Shown here in pieces: positions 13,334-20,608 of a DNA stretch of 21,031 bases. A program made the translations under genes and the position numbers. The notes under the pieces were generated by a model. It saw only the letters and a program-made list of their open reading frames with translations. It had not been told where the DNA came from and did not search any database. The first letter of the stretch is position 1, and the number at the start of each line of letters is the position of its first letter. Source of the DNA: an archaeon CG07_land_8_20_14_0_80_38_8 (GTDB lineage: Archaea > Nanobdellota > Nanobdellia > Tiddalikarchaeales > Tiddalikarchaeaceae); assembly GCA_002779595.1 (NCBI GenBank), contig PEWF01000121.1:1-21031 (forward strand), given 5' to 3'.

Positions 13334-14299
13334 ATGGCATTAGAAAATAAGATTTTATGTGAGGAGTGCGGTTCTGACAGGGAATTAATCACTGATAATT
13401 CATTCTATATCTGCCCTGACTGCGGATTATGCTATGACAGGGTAATGGTTAATCAGAGAGCAAGATTTTTCGAAGGAGAAAGTAACAAAGACACTTATCA
13501 CGTTAACAACCCCCTCATAATCGGCACAAAAACTCTTATTGGTCACAAGTATGAAAGAACTGATGCCTCCAAGAAAAGCATTACTCCTAATGTGATGAGA
13601 AAGATTAAAAGATTAAAGAAAGAGCAAATCAGGACAAAGGGAAGTTATGAGAGGGCGATGCAGGAAAGCTCTAATTATATTGATTTCCTGAAATCCTACC
13701 TTCCTGAGCATGCCTTCATGACTTTTTACAACATATTTTCTTCATTAGTTAAAGCCAAATTCTTAAGGGGCAGGAACATACCTGAGATTTGTTTTACCTG
13801 CGGGTATATGGCTTTGAAAGTCCATAAAAGCGAGCGGAATATTGGATTATACGTGAAGGATTTGAAAGACATGAAGAATGTTACAATTGCCATAAAAAAA
13901 ATTGTCCAGCGTAAAAAGCAAATCATGAAGAGCGGCTTGCTCAGGGATTATGAATATTCAAAGAAAAAGGATGATTTTTCATGGGGTGATGTGGAGTCAA
14001 AATTATGCTTATCAGGCGCGGAAATAAACGCTTTAAGAACAATTTATAATATTTTAAGGGGAAGCCAAAGTGCTATGGGCAAGCAACCTTCAACCATTGC
14101 TGGAGGGCTTATTTATTTTATGTTTAAGGAAAACAAAAAAGTGTCGGATAGGAAAGTCAGGATAACCCAGGAAAAAGTTGCAGAAGTCATAAATATTACT
14201 GCTGCTATAATAAGAACAAGAGTAAATGAATTCACCGGAAGCAAAGAAGTGATTAATTTAATAAAACAAGTCAAGGATAAGTACATCTTCACTGAATAG
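13334..14299 (+). CDS. Divergent TFB (TFIIB-like) transcription factor
   Basis: TFB recruits RNA polymerase to TBP-bound promoters. This 321-residue protein has the N-terminal zinc ribbon (Cys9, Cys12, Cys27, Cys30: CEECGSD and CPDCG). The region where TFB has its B-finger or reader (about 45-75: NNPLIIGTKTLIGHKYERTD) only loosely resembles the consensus. Two cyclin-like halves follow at about 105-205 and about 215-315. The final half holds an HTH-like stretch (RITQEKVAEVINITAAIIRTRVNEF) equivalent to the BRE-reading helix. Length is normal for TFB. The divergence suggests a specialised paralogue, not the housekeeping TFB, but a fast-evolving sole TFB cannot be excluded. Confidence 0.82.
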   Translation: MALENKILCEECGSDRELITDNSFYICPDCGLCYDRVMVNQRARFFEGESNKDTYHVNNPLIIGTKTLIGHKYERTDASKKSITPNVMRKIKRLKKEQIRTKGSYERAMQESSNYIDFLKSYLPEHAFMTFYNIFSSLVKAKFLRGRNIPEICFTCGYMALKVHKSERNIGLYVKDLKDMKNVTIAIKKIVQRKKQIMKSGLLRDYEYSKKKDDFSWGDVESKLCLSGAEINALRTIYNILRGSQSAMGKQPSTIAGGLIYFMFKENKKVSDRKVRITQEKVAEVINITAAIIRTRVNEFTGSKEVINLIKQVKDKYIFTE

Positions 14300-14317
14300 T
14301 GGAATAGTTGTAATAAA

Positions 14318-14328
14318 TTATATAAATA
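14318..14328 (+). promoter_or_regulatory. TATA box for the winged-helix gene at 14351
   Basis: TTATATAAATA lies between the TFB stop and the next ATG, 22 nt from the latter. This gene therefore has its own leaderless promoter. Confidence 0.55.
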
Positions 14329-14350
14329 GCGGAAGTTTCTGGATTAAGTT

Positions 14351-14638
14351 ATGGGGGAAGTTAAGAAGAACAATTTAGTCGGGCTCTTTTTAAGGAATAA
14401 GCCTGCTTTTATCCTCATGAAGATTTACTCCTGCAAGAGCCACTGCTACGCGAGCAGGATTGCCAAGGACGTTGACTGCACTTACTCCCACACAGTAAGG
14501 ATTATACAAATTTTTGAAAAGAGCGGGTTGCTGATTTTTGAAAAAACTGGCAGGACTAAGACAATACAATTGACAAAGAAAGGCAGGAAGATTGCCGAGA
14601 ACCTTAACCGCTTGATTTCTTCAATCAGGAATGACTAA
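14351..14638 (+). CDS. Winged helix-turn-helix DNA-binding protein, 95 residues
   Basis: The single domain reads as a winged helix of the MarR/ArsR shape: helix LRNKPAFILMKIYSC, then HTH YASRIAKDVDCTYSHTVRIIQIFEKSGLL (about 33-61), a wing FEKTGRTKTIQLT (about 62-74) and a C-terminal helix KKGRKIAENLNRLISSI. It is expected to bind DNA as a dimer and act as a local regulator. Its target is unknown; neighbouring candidates are the TFB paralogue and the small membrane protein. Two Cys (CKSHC, about 28-32) before the HTH could sense redox or metals, which is speculation. It overlaps the convergent gene by 14 bp. Confidence 0.75.
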   Translation: MGEVKKNNLVGLFLRNKPAFILMKIYSCKSHCYASRIAKDVDCTYSHTVRIIQIFEKSGLLIFEKTGRTKTIQLTKKGRKIAENLNRLISSIRND

Positions 14639-15068
14639 TTTCATCTATTTTCTCAGCATACTCGCTGATTCTGTCAATAATTGGCTGCACTGAATAATTC
14701 ATAATATTCTTGCTGAATAATTCCTTTAAAGGCATGAATTCAATAATCCTGTAACCGTACGCTGTCCTTTCAACAAGATTCGCCCCCTTCAGCCTCCTTA
14801 AGTGTCGGCGGATATTGCTTGCAGTCCCGCCGTCCTCGCCTTCAAACTTTTTGATAATATCCTCAATTTCCAGGAATTCCTGCCTCTTGCCTGCTTTCAC
14901 GAATAAGTAGAACAAACTGCTTATTATGTCCCTGCTGTCGCCTGACTGCAATAATCCTATGCTGATTAAGAATTTGCGGGTTAATGCCTTCAAATCCTCG
15001 CTTGCAGGTTTTTCAAAACGCCTTAAAGTAATCTCGTCAATAGGAGTGTCCTTGAAAACCCTTTTCAT
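14625..15068 (-). CDS. Winged-helix-like regulator, 147 residues
   Basis: The central part (about 66-115) reads LEIEDIIKKFEGE, then TASNIRRHLRRLKGANLVER and TAYGYRIIEF: a helix-turn-helix whose recognition helix is followed by a beta wing. The N-terminal 60 residues are helical and may dimerise, and the C-terminal 30 form another helix. No exact family is recognised. It is divergent from the membrane-protein gene at 15098, with 29 bp between the two start codons, so it may control both. Its 3' end overlaps the other winged-helix gene by 14 bp. Confidence 0.7.
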   Translation of the reverse strand: MKRVFKDTPIDEITLRRFEKPASEDLKALTRKFLISIGLLQSGDSRDIISSLFYLFVKAGKRQEFLEIEDIIKKFEGEDGGTASNIRRHLRRLKGANLVERTAYGYRIIEFMPLKELFSKNIMNYSVQPIIDRISEYAEKIDEISHS

Positions 15069-15097
15069 AAATATTAAATAGTAGTGAATAATATATA
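15069..15097. promoter_or_regulatory. 29-bp bidirectional promoter
   Basis: Only 29 bp separate divergent ATGs. A plus-strand TATA-like TATTAAATA lies near 15072-15080, and a minus-strand TTATATATT near 15088-15096. At the usual spacing each transcript would start at or near its own ATG, so the two core promoters interlock and a bound factor would affect both genes. Confidence 0.45.
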
Positions 15098-15457
15098 ATG
15101 TTTATGGCTGAAATATCCGCAGACCGCTTAATCATAGGCGCTTTGTTAATATTCTTCGTCGGCATATTCGTGTTCGCAATAATCTTCAAAGCCCTTGTAC
15201 TCGTGGGGAGCGTTGAGGAGTCAATAGGAGTACTAGTAGGCAGCGACCCGCAGACAGTGGATTATTACGTTAACGTTTTCCAGCTGCTGCCCTGGGTTTT
15301 GGAATTCATGTATTTATTATTCGTCGGGGGAGTAATTTACGTAGTTATTTCCAAAGGCAGGAAGAAAGAAACAGAAACCGCTGAAGAATTCGGATTATTC
15401 GCTGAACAAGGAACGCCAGAGGTTGAAGAAAGTTTTGAAGACATATTTTACAAGTAA
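15098..15457 (+). CDS. Small membrane protein with two helices and an acidic tail
   Basis: The 119 residues contain two transmembrane helices (about 11-36, LIIGALLIFFVGIFVFAIIFKALVL cut at the basic end, and about 64-85, LLPWVLEFMYLLFVGGVIYVVI). Between them is an extracytoplasmic loop of about 25 residues. A cytoplasmic tail follows, basic at first (KGRKKE) and then strongly acidic (ETAEEFGLFAEQGTPEVEESFEDI). A second ATG six bases later is an alternative start. The family is not recognised. Its end overlaps the ADP-dependent sugar kinase start, so the two are co-transcribed and probably translationally coupled; a functional link is possible but not shown. Confidence 0.65.
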   Translation: MFMAEISADRLIIGALLIFFVGIFVFAIIFKALVLVGSVEESIGVLVGSDPQTVDYYVNVFQLLPWVLEFMYLLFVGGVIYVVISKGRKKETETAEEFGLFAEQGTPEVEESFEDIFYK

Positions 15458-16784
15458 TTACTGGAAAAAATTATTCAATGAGAACAGGAAATTATTCAGG
15501 AATAATTTAAAAACTATTAAGAAAGCATTCGTTGCATTCAATGCGAATATTGATTACATTGCCGAGCTTGACAAAAATTTTCCCTTAAAATTTGACAACA
15601 TTCCTTCAAATGCCGGGCTCCCGAACAGTATTAATTCAATAACTGATTTGAAAAAAGCTCTTGTCTACTCATTCACTGCAGGGAAAGCTGTTGAATTAAA
15701 AATTGTTAATGAAGAATTATACCATAAATTACTGGCACTTTTTGATTTTAAGGAGAAAAGAATTGGCGGGCAAATGGGAATAGTTGCGAACACTTTGAAT
15801 TATTTGGGTGTGGAAAAAGTCATTATTTACACCCAATTATTGTCCGAGAAGCAGGCAAAAATGTTCAATAAAGGAATACTATTCCCTGAATTGAAAAATA
15901 ACAGGATTGTACTGGAAGATGCTAGAACAGCAGGAGATAAGAATAAGCCCACAAGGATTAACATTATAATAGAATATGACAAAGGATTCAAAATCAAACT
16001 TAAAGACAAAAATATTATTATCCCGAGGAATAACAGGTTCATAATTTCCGCTGCAGTGCATAAGAGCAAGCCTTTGCTTCCGAAGGAATTGCTGAAAAAA
16101 GGCTTGTTCAGCGGAGTGAACCGCTTATTCTTGTCAGGCTACCACCACATTGAAGAGAAGAATGCAAAGAAAACTTTTAATGAATGGATTAAACAGATTG
16201 AAATTATCAAATCATTAAATAATGAATTGATTATTCACTTGGAATACGTTGATTTGCACCAGTCATGGCTTAATAGGAAATTGTTCAAAGTGCTGAAGCA
16301 TGTTCACAGTTTCGGGCTTAACGAAGTTGAATTAATGAATATTATGTCCTACTTGGGGGAATCAGAGCTTGCTGAGAGCATTAATGAGTCGGATTTTGAG
16401 AGCGAATCACTAATAAGGGCTGGGGAGTATTTGATGAAAAAGTTTAATCTTATGAGAATCAGCATTCACACCCTTGATTTCATAATATGCATTGCAAGAA
16501 AGAATTACCCTGCCAAGCTGAAAAAATTGCTGCACGCGAACATTTACGGATTAAGGGTTGTGAACAGCAAAGGTTTGAAGGGTGAGAATTTCAGGAATGA
16601 ATTAAAAAATATTAATAATCACGATTTTAACGGTAACGGCTTGATGAATGCGCGCATTGACGAAACCAGGGATTTTAACATCATTGTTGCTCCTAATTTT
16701 TCAGAAGAAAGCGTTGAAGTAAGATACACAGTTGGATTGGGCGACACGTTAAGCAGCGCCATACTTTATGCAGAACTTATTTGA
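15435..16784 (+). CDS. ADP-dependent phosphofructokinase/glucokinase family protein
   Basis: This ribokinase-fold family phosphorylates glucose or fructose-6-phosphate with ADP in the modified archaeal Embden-Meyerhof pathway. Family features: sugar-binding start AFVAFNANIDYIAEL (about 32-46), RIGGQMGIVANTLNYLG (about 109-125, GG-x-x-x-x-A), and the catalytic loop VGLGDTLSSA near the C-terminus with the general-base Asp in GLGD (434-437). There is no ATG near the start. Two TTG codons are possible, 15423 and 15435. I chose 15435 because AGAGGT (15418-15423) lies 11 bases before it as a ribosome binding site. Glucokinase versus phosphofructokinase cannot be settled by eye. It overlaps the membrane-protein gene upstream and the SIS gene by 8 bp downstream. 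Confidence 0.85.
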   Translation: MKTYFTSNYWKKLFNENRKLFRNNLKTIKKAFVAFNANIDYIAELDKNFPLKFDNIPSNAGLPNSINSITDLKKALVYSFTAGKAVELKIVNEELYHKLLALFDFKEKRIGGQMGIVANTLNYLGVEKVIIYTQLLSEKQAKMFNKGILFPELKNNRIVLEDARTAGDKNKPTRINIIIEYDKGFKIKLKDKNIIIPRNNRFIISAAVHKSKPLLPKELLKKGLFSGVNRLFLSGYHHIEEKNAKKTFNEWIKQIEIIKSLNNELIIHLEYVDLHQSWLNRKLFKVLKHVHSFGLNEVELMNIMSYLGESELAESINESDFESESLIRAGEYLMKKFNLMRISIHTLDFIICIARKNYPAKLKKLLHANIYGLRVVNSKGLKGENFRNELKNINNHDFNGNGLMNARIDETRDFNIIVAPNFSEESVEVRYTVGLGDTLSSAILYAELI

Positions 16785-17925
16785 AACTCTTGACTTCTTT
16801 CCTGCTCGGATCCTGCTTCTTGTTAATCGCGTAATAATATGCCAGCCATTCAAGCATTAAAACATATAATGGAGTCAATAATATGTCATTCTTTTTGCCG
16901 ATTCCTTTGGGAGTCACGAACTGGAAAGGGTCAATTATTACAATTTTGTCCTTGCCTGCTTTCTCTTCCCATAAACTCTTAATCTCTTCAAAACGATTAT
17001 TTGCCTGTTTTGACACGTAAGAACTCCTCGGCTTCAATAATATCAGCACGTTCTTTGTCACGTTAACGTCAGCAAGTGTTTCAATTACTAAGTGCACGAA
17101 TTCCTCGTTTTCAATGGGAAATGAGTCTTCTTTGCAGTTTTCAACAAAATTAACCAGTGCGCCCCTTCTTGCAGCGGCGTAGCGCGGTCCGTCTCCTAAA
17201 AAGTAAAAACCTACTGGTTTAATGCTTAAAAGCTGCTTTGCAGTTAAAATGCACCAGTCGTGCATGTTCTTATTATTGCTTAATTCATCCATATATTCAG
17301 GCAAATCAAGGTATTGCAGTGTTAATAATGCGTCTGCTGGCACTCCCTGATTTTCAAGATAATAAATGAATAAAGCATTAAGTATTGCAAGGAAAGTGTG
17401 GAAAGTGGTGGTGCTTGGCCATGTGACTTTCCCGTTCTTTAATGGAATAATTATCTGCGAATTCCTGTAACCTTTCAGTTCAGTGTAAACGCTTTTCTCG
17501 CCTTTCTTTATTAACTGGGTTATTACTATAATTCCTGCATTCTTCTTCTTTACTTCCCTGATCGCGTCCAGAACGTCAGTAGTGGTTCCGCTCGCAGTGA
17601 GGAAGATTATAAGAGTTTTCGGGCTTATCCATTCAGGAGTATAATTTGCGAGAATTCTTGAATGAATAATCCTTAAATTAATCTTCGTGAAAGAATCTGC
17701 CAAGTACTGCGTGATTAAAGGCACTGTGAATTTGTCGCCGCAGCCGCTGATTACAATCTCATCGTACATGCCAAGCTTTTGCGCAGTTTCCTTAATAATT
17801 TCATTATTATAATCCAGCGCATCCTTGATTTTGTCTCCGTATTCATTCAAAGTTTTCCTTAAATTTGAAGAGTCATAAATTTCATAATCAGCATTTTCCA
17901 TAAGAGAAATAATTGCTTCCCTCAT
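16777..17925 (-). CDS. SIS-domain sugar-phosphate protein (GlmS-isomerase-like)
   Basis: SIS domains bind phosphosugars. The 382-residue protein has two. The first contains VISGCGDKF (58-66) and the phosphate loop TASGTTTDV (110-118, the usual SxSGxTxD). The second begins FYFLGDGPRYAAARRGALVNFVENC (240-264 region) and ends in an EEFVH segment (274-278). This is the two-SIS order of the GlmS isomerase half and AgaS-type isomerase/deaminases, without the glutaminase domain. It may act on an amino- or keto-sugar phosphate. It shares a strand and a 9-bp spacing with the primase gene, implying one transcript, and converges with the ADP-dependent kinase. Confidence 0.8.
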   Translation of the reverse strand: MREAIISLMENADYEIYDSSNLRKTLNEYGDKIKDALDYNNEIIKETAQKLGMYDEIVISGCGDKFTVPLITQYLADSFTKINLRIIHSRILANYTPEWISPKTLIIFLTASGTTTDVLDAIREVKKKNAGIIVITQLIKKGEKSVYTELKGYRNSQIIIPLKNGKVTWPSTTTFHTFLAILNALFIYYLENQGVPADALLTLQYLDLPEYMDELSNNKNMHDWCILTAKQLLSIKPVGFYFLGDGPRYAAARRGALVNFVENCKEDSFPIENEEFVHLVIETLADVNVTKNVLILLKPRSSYVSKQANNRFEEIKSLWEEKAGKDKIVIIDPFQFVTPKGIGKKNDILLTPLYVLMLEWLAYYYAINKKQDPSRKEVKSFK

Positions 17926-17934
17926 TTAAATAGG

Positions 17935-19257
17935 TTATTTCTTCCGGTTATGCCTGTCTTTCTTGTAATGCAAATAACTGTAATTTAACGGGTTCTTAAT
18001 GTTGGGGCAGATTTCATCAGGCAAACATACCTGTATATCTTTGTAATACATTAAACTGTTGCAGTTAGGGGGCAAGTAATTGCTCATCTGCTTCTTAGCC
18101 CAGGACAATTGGGACTTAACGTAAGAGCCTCTTAAAGGCTCCTTATTCTTTTCATTCCATTTGTTCACTATTTTTTCAATCTCCTCAAAAGAATAATTCG
18201 CGCTTTTGAAATAATTAATAAGGATGAATAATGCCCTTTTCTTCCCGTCATCCAAGCCCAATAATATTTTCTTGATGCACGGCGGGTAGTCCTCTTCAGG
18301 AATTTTGTAAAAAGTCTTGGTAAAAGTTCCTGCACCTTTCCTTTCCCTTTCTTCCAGATTCTTCTTCTTGTCTTCCAGCACCTGCATCTTCTTATTATAC
18401 CAGTCAAACGCCTGCACGAATAATTCCCTTGCCTCTCCGCGCCTGCTCTTTGAGCCGTCAAGGAATGGAATTGTGAATTCCGCGTCCGGAATTTTTGCAC
18501 TATCAGAACTGAAATCCTCAATATCATCAGGAGCAATGGGAAGCGACACCCTGCCTTTTTTCTCGTTCACACTGTAAGGCATCCTGATTAAGTGCCTTGG
18601 AGAGATTGCAATAGTGTCAATTTCTATAATGCTGTAAGGGTTGAATTCGCCTGTCTCATCAAGCAAGTCCTTAACTTCCCTGCCTGTTTTCTCGCTTATG
18701 CTTTCCAAAGAATAAATGCTGAGCAAATTCTCTGCCAATTTTTCCTTAATCATGTCAGTCAAGTAAACTGCTATTCTCTGCGCTGCTATTGGGAATAATT
18801 TGGCAGTGTCCTCACTGTTTATTGTTTCAGGAAATGATTCAAACGGCACTCCCAAATGGAAGCCTGTGCCACCGCTGTACTTGACTGAATAATTATTAAT
18901 GTTGTGGAATTCAAGCGCGTGGCATAACAATTTTGCGCAGATTTTTGCATAGCCTAAGTATTTGGTGTCAACGTCAAACACTAAATCCCATCCAGTCCTT
19001 AACTCATCCATTTCCTGCTTAGTATTAGTCTGCCCCAAACTTAATGGGTTTCTCCATCGTTCAACGCTTATGTGGAAGCTTACCGCGCCTTTGCGGATTA
19101 AGTCCAGTAAGTCCTTCTTGTATAATATTGTTGACGGCCGCTTGCCGAAGAATCCTTTGCTGAACAAAGGTATGACTTCCCTGTCTTTGCACACCCTTAA
19201 TATTTCATTCAATATAGCGTCCTGGTTATAATATTTTAACAACGTGCTGATTTTCAT
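17935..19257 (-). CDS. Fused archaeal primase: PriS catalytic domain plus PriL-type Fe-S domain
   Basis: Archaeal primase normally has two subunits. Here 440 residues contain both activities. The N-terminal archaeo-eukaryotic primase domain has all three motifs: FDVD (94-97, metal ligands Asp95 and Asp97), SGGTGFHLG (128-136, with His134) and IEIDTIAISPRHLIRMPYS (third Asp214, Arg224). A coiled linker (about 285-310) leads to a PriL C-terminal domain with PPCIKKILLGL, YLPPNCNSL, VCLPDEIC and NPLNYSY; Cys327, 399, 411 and 417 fit the four ligands of the 4Fe-4S cluster. Such a fusion is known from Nanoarchaeum and other DPANN archaea. I placed the start at the ATG 19257, not the TTG just before it. 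The SIS gene follows in the same unit. Confidence 0.9.
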   Translation of the reverse strand: MKISTLLKYYNQDAILNEILRVCKDREVIPLFSKGFFGKRPSTILYKKDLLDLIRKGAVSFHISVERWRNPLSLGQTNTKQEMDELRTGWDLVFDVDTKYLGYAKICAKLLCHALEFHNINNYSVKYSGGTGFHLGVPFESFPETINSEDTAKLFPIAAQRIAVYLTDMIKEKLAENLLSIYSLESISEKTGREVKDLLDETGEFNPYSIIEIDTIAISPRHLIRMPYSVNEKKGRVSLPIAPDDIEDFSSDSAKIPDAEFTIPFLDGSKSRRGEARELFVQAFDWYNKKMQVLEDKKKNLEERERKGAGTFTKTFYKIPEEDYPPCIKKILLGLDDGKKRALFILINYFKSANYSFEEIEKIVNKWNEKNKEPLRGSYVKSQLSWAKKQMSNYLPPNCNSLMYYKDIQVCLPDEICPNIKNPLNYSYLHYKKDRHNRKK

Positions 19258-19345
19258 CAATATTAATGGAAATTGTTATATTATTAATATGTTATTGTGC
19301 ACTTTCCGAAAAGTTTAATAATCAAAGATTTTAAAAAAACATATT

Positions 19346-19651
19346 ATGAGCAATGATTGCACAAAAAATATTACTCTGGCAGAGACACTGTTAATACTTG
19401 GCGATGTTAAAAGGAGTGAAGTTCTTTACTTCCTTGACAAGGAGGACAAGTTTCTTGGCTTTGATGATATCAGCAAAGGATTAAAATATGACAGTGCAGA
19501 TGAAAAAATTAAAATGGCTTTTAATTTGCTCGCATTAAGCGATTATTTTGTAGAAGTTAAGGATAATAATTTTAAAATTAATAATGTTGGGAAGACTGCC
19601 TGCAAAATATTGAAATCAATGGACAGAATAACTAACAAATATAATCAATAA
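19346..19651 (+). CDS. Small winged-helix-like protein, 101 residues
   Basis: The sequence fits a compact winged helix: LAETLLILGDVKRSEVLYFLDKED, an HTH-like part FDDISKGLKYDSADEKIKMAFNLLALSDYF (about 38-67) and a wing VEVKDNNFKINNVG, then a short helix. This resembles ArsR-like transcription factors, but the match is by pattern only. Its promoter region is divergent from the primase gene (88 bp between starts). TTTAATAATC (19314-19323) ends 22 nt before the ATG. Confidence 0.6.
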   Translation: MSNDCTKNITLAETLLILGDVKRSEVLYFLDKEDKFLGFDDISKGLKYDSADEKIKMAFNLLALSDYFVEVKDNNFKINNVGKTACKILKSMDRITNKYNQ

Positions 19652-19683
19652 GTTTAAAAAAACGAAAATTTAATTCTTTAATT

Positions 19684-19863
19684 ATGAGTTTGGATTCAGA
19701 AATTGAACAATTAAACAACCAGATTAGTGTTAATGCAAACATATTAAGTGAGTTAATGGAAAGTGAAGAATACCACAGACAGAATATTGACACTATAAAT
19801 AACATATACAAGATGAAGAAAATTATTCAGAAATTGTATGAGAAAAAAGATGAATTACTCTAA
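19684..19863 (+). CDS. Short coiled-coil protein, 59 residues
   Basis: An ATG at 19684 opens 59 codons ending at TAA 19861-19863. The product is one long amphipathic helix (LDSEIEQLNNQISVNANILSE cut after the first part, then MKKIIQKLYEKKDELL) with heptad-like spacing of I/L. TTTAAAAA within 19650-19662 ends about 21 nt before the ATG, giving the standard leaderless promoter. No other gene occupies the interval. It overlaps the convergent alkD-like gene by four bases. Partner and role are unknown. Confidence 0.6.
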   Translation: MSLDSEIEQLNNQISVNANILSELMESEEYHRQNIDTINNIYKMKKIIQKLYEKKDELL

Positions 19864-20528
19864 TCTTTTAATTTTTTTTCATTTTTCAATTCTTTCAGAG
19901 CATTGGTTCCAATCCACTTCGCAGTCTTATTGTTCATTTTGATTAATTCATTGCATAATTTTACTGCTTCCTTGTTAAGGTTCTTGTTCCTTTTGCCTAT
20001 GCCTCTTAATGCCCAATTCACTGCTTTTTTCACAAAATTCCTGTTATCAGCGCTTGCTTTTTTAATAATTGGAAATAATTTTATGAATTCTTCATCACTC
20101 GCTTCCTTGTCATGGGATGCCAACCCTGCAATTAATGAGAATGCTGCCCTTTTGCCGAACTCGTCCCTTCTATTGCTCCATTCTTTGACTTTTTTCCAGG
20201 AGTGCTTTGTCTTGTCGAATAAACCAGTGCATGCCTGGTCAGTGTCATCCCATGATTCGAAATCGTGGCTCCATTCATCCATTTGCCTGCCTGACACTTT
20301 ATCAGGCTCTTCTATGAATACTGCAAGTATCCTTGCTTCGTGTATTCCTGTTTCCCATAACTTAAGCGCTAATTCATGATTCCTGCCTATTCGTTTTGCC
20401 AAACTCCTTAATTTGTATACCTGGATTCCGAGAACTTTTTTCCCTGTAATCCCGAACCTTGCCATGCCTTTAACGTTCTCCTCACTGCGCATGGATTTCA
20501 ATTCCCTGATTATTCCAGAAAAAATCAT
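19860..20528 (-). CDS. AlkD-like DNA alkylation repair protein (DNA glycosylase)
   Basis: AlkD removes positively charged 3- or 7-alkylpurines using HEAT-like helical repeats. The 222 residues are all-helical. The conserved block is FESWDDTDQACTGLF (90-104), where Trp93 and Asp97 match the Trp and catalytic Asp spaced four apart in AlkD. RRDEFGKRAAFSLIAGL (120-136) supplies the basic residues near the lesion, and FVKKAVNWALRGIGKRN follows at about 165-181. Length is normal for the family. The gene is transcribed away from the HIT gene, with 80 bp between start codons. Distant HEAT proteins without glycosylase activity exist, but the conserved Trp/Asp pair favours activity. Confidence 0.88.
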   Translation of the reverse strand: MIFSGIIRELKSMRSEENVKGMARFGITGKKVLGIQVYKLRSLAKRIGRNHELALKLWETGIHEARILAVFIEEPDKVSGRQMDEWSHDFESWDDTDQACTGLFDKTKHSWKKVKEWSNRRDEFGKRAAFSLIAGLASHDKEASDEEFIKLFPIIKKASADNRNFVKKAVNWALRGIGKRNKNLNKEAVKLCNELIKMNNKTAKWIGTNALKELKNEKKLKD

Positions 20529-20608
20529 TAAAATTACAAATAAGAGAGGAATTATTAAGATTGCTTATCCGATAATTTTTTAAAGGAAAAATTGCCTTTC
20601 TTATTGTC

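Noticed and set aside
18168..18536. Alternative minus-strand frame of 122 codons inside the primase
   Set aside because: It lies in another frame of the primase gene. Its basic, low-complexity product has no motif, whereas the primase frame is intact across the region.
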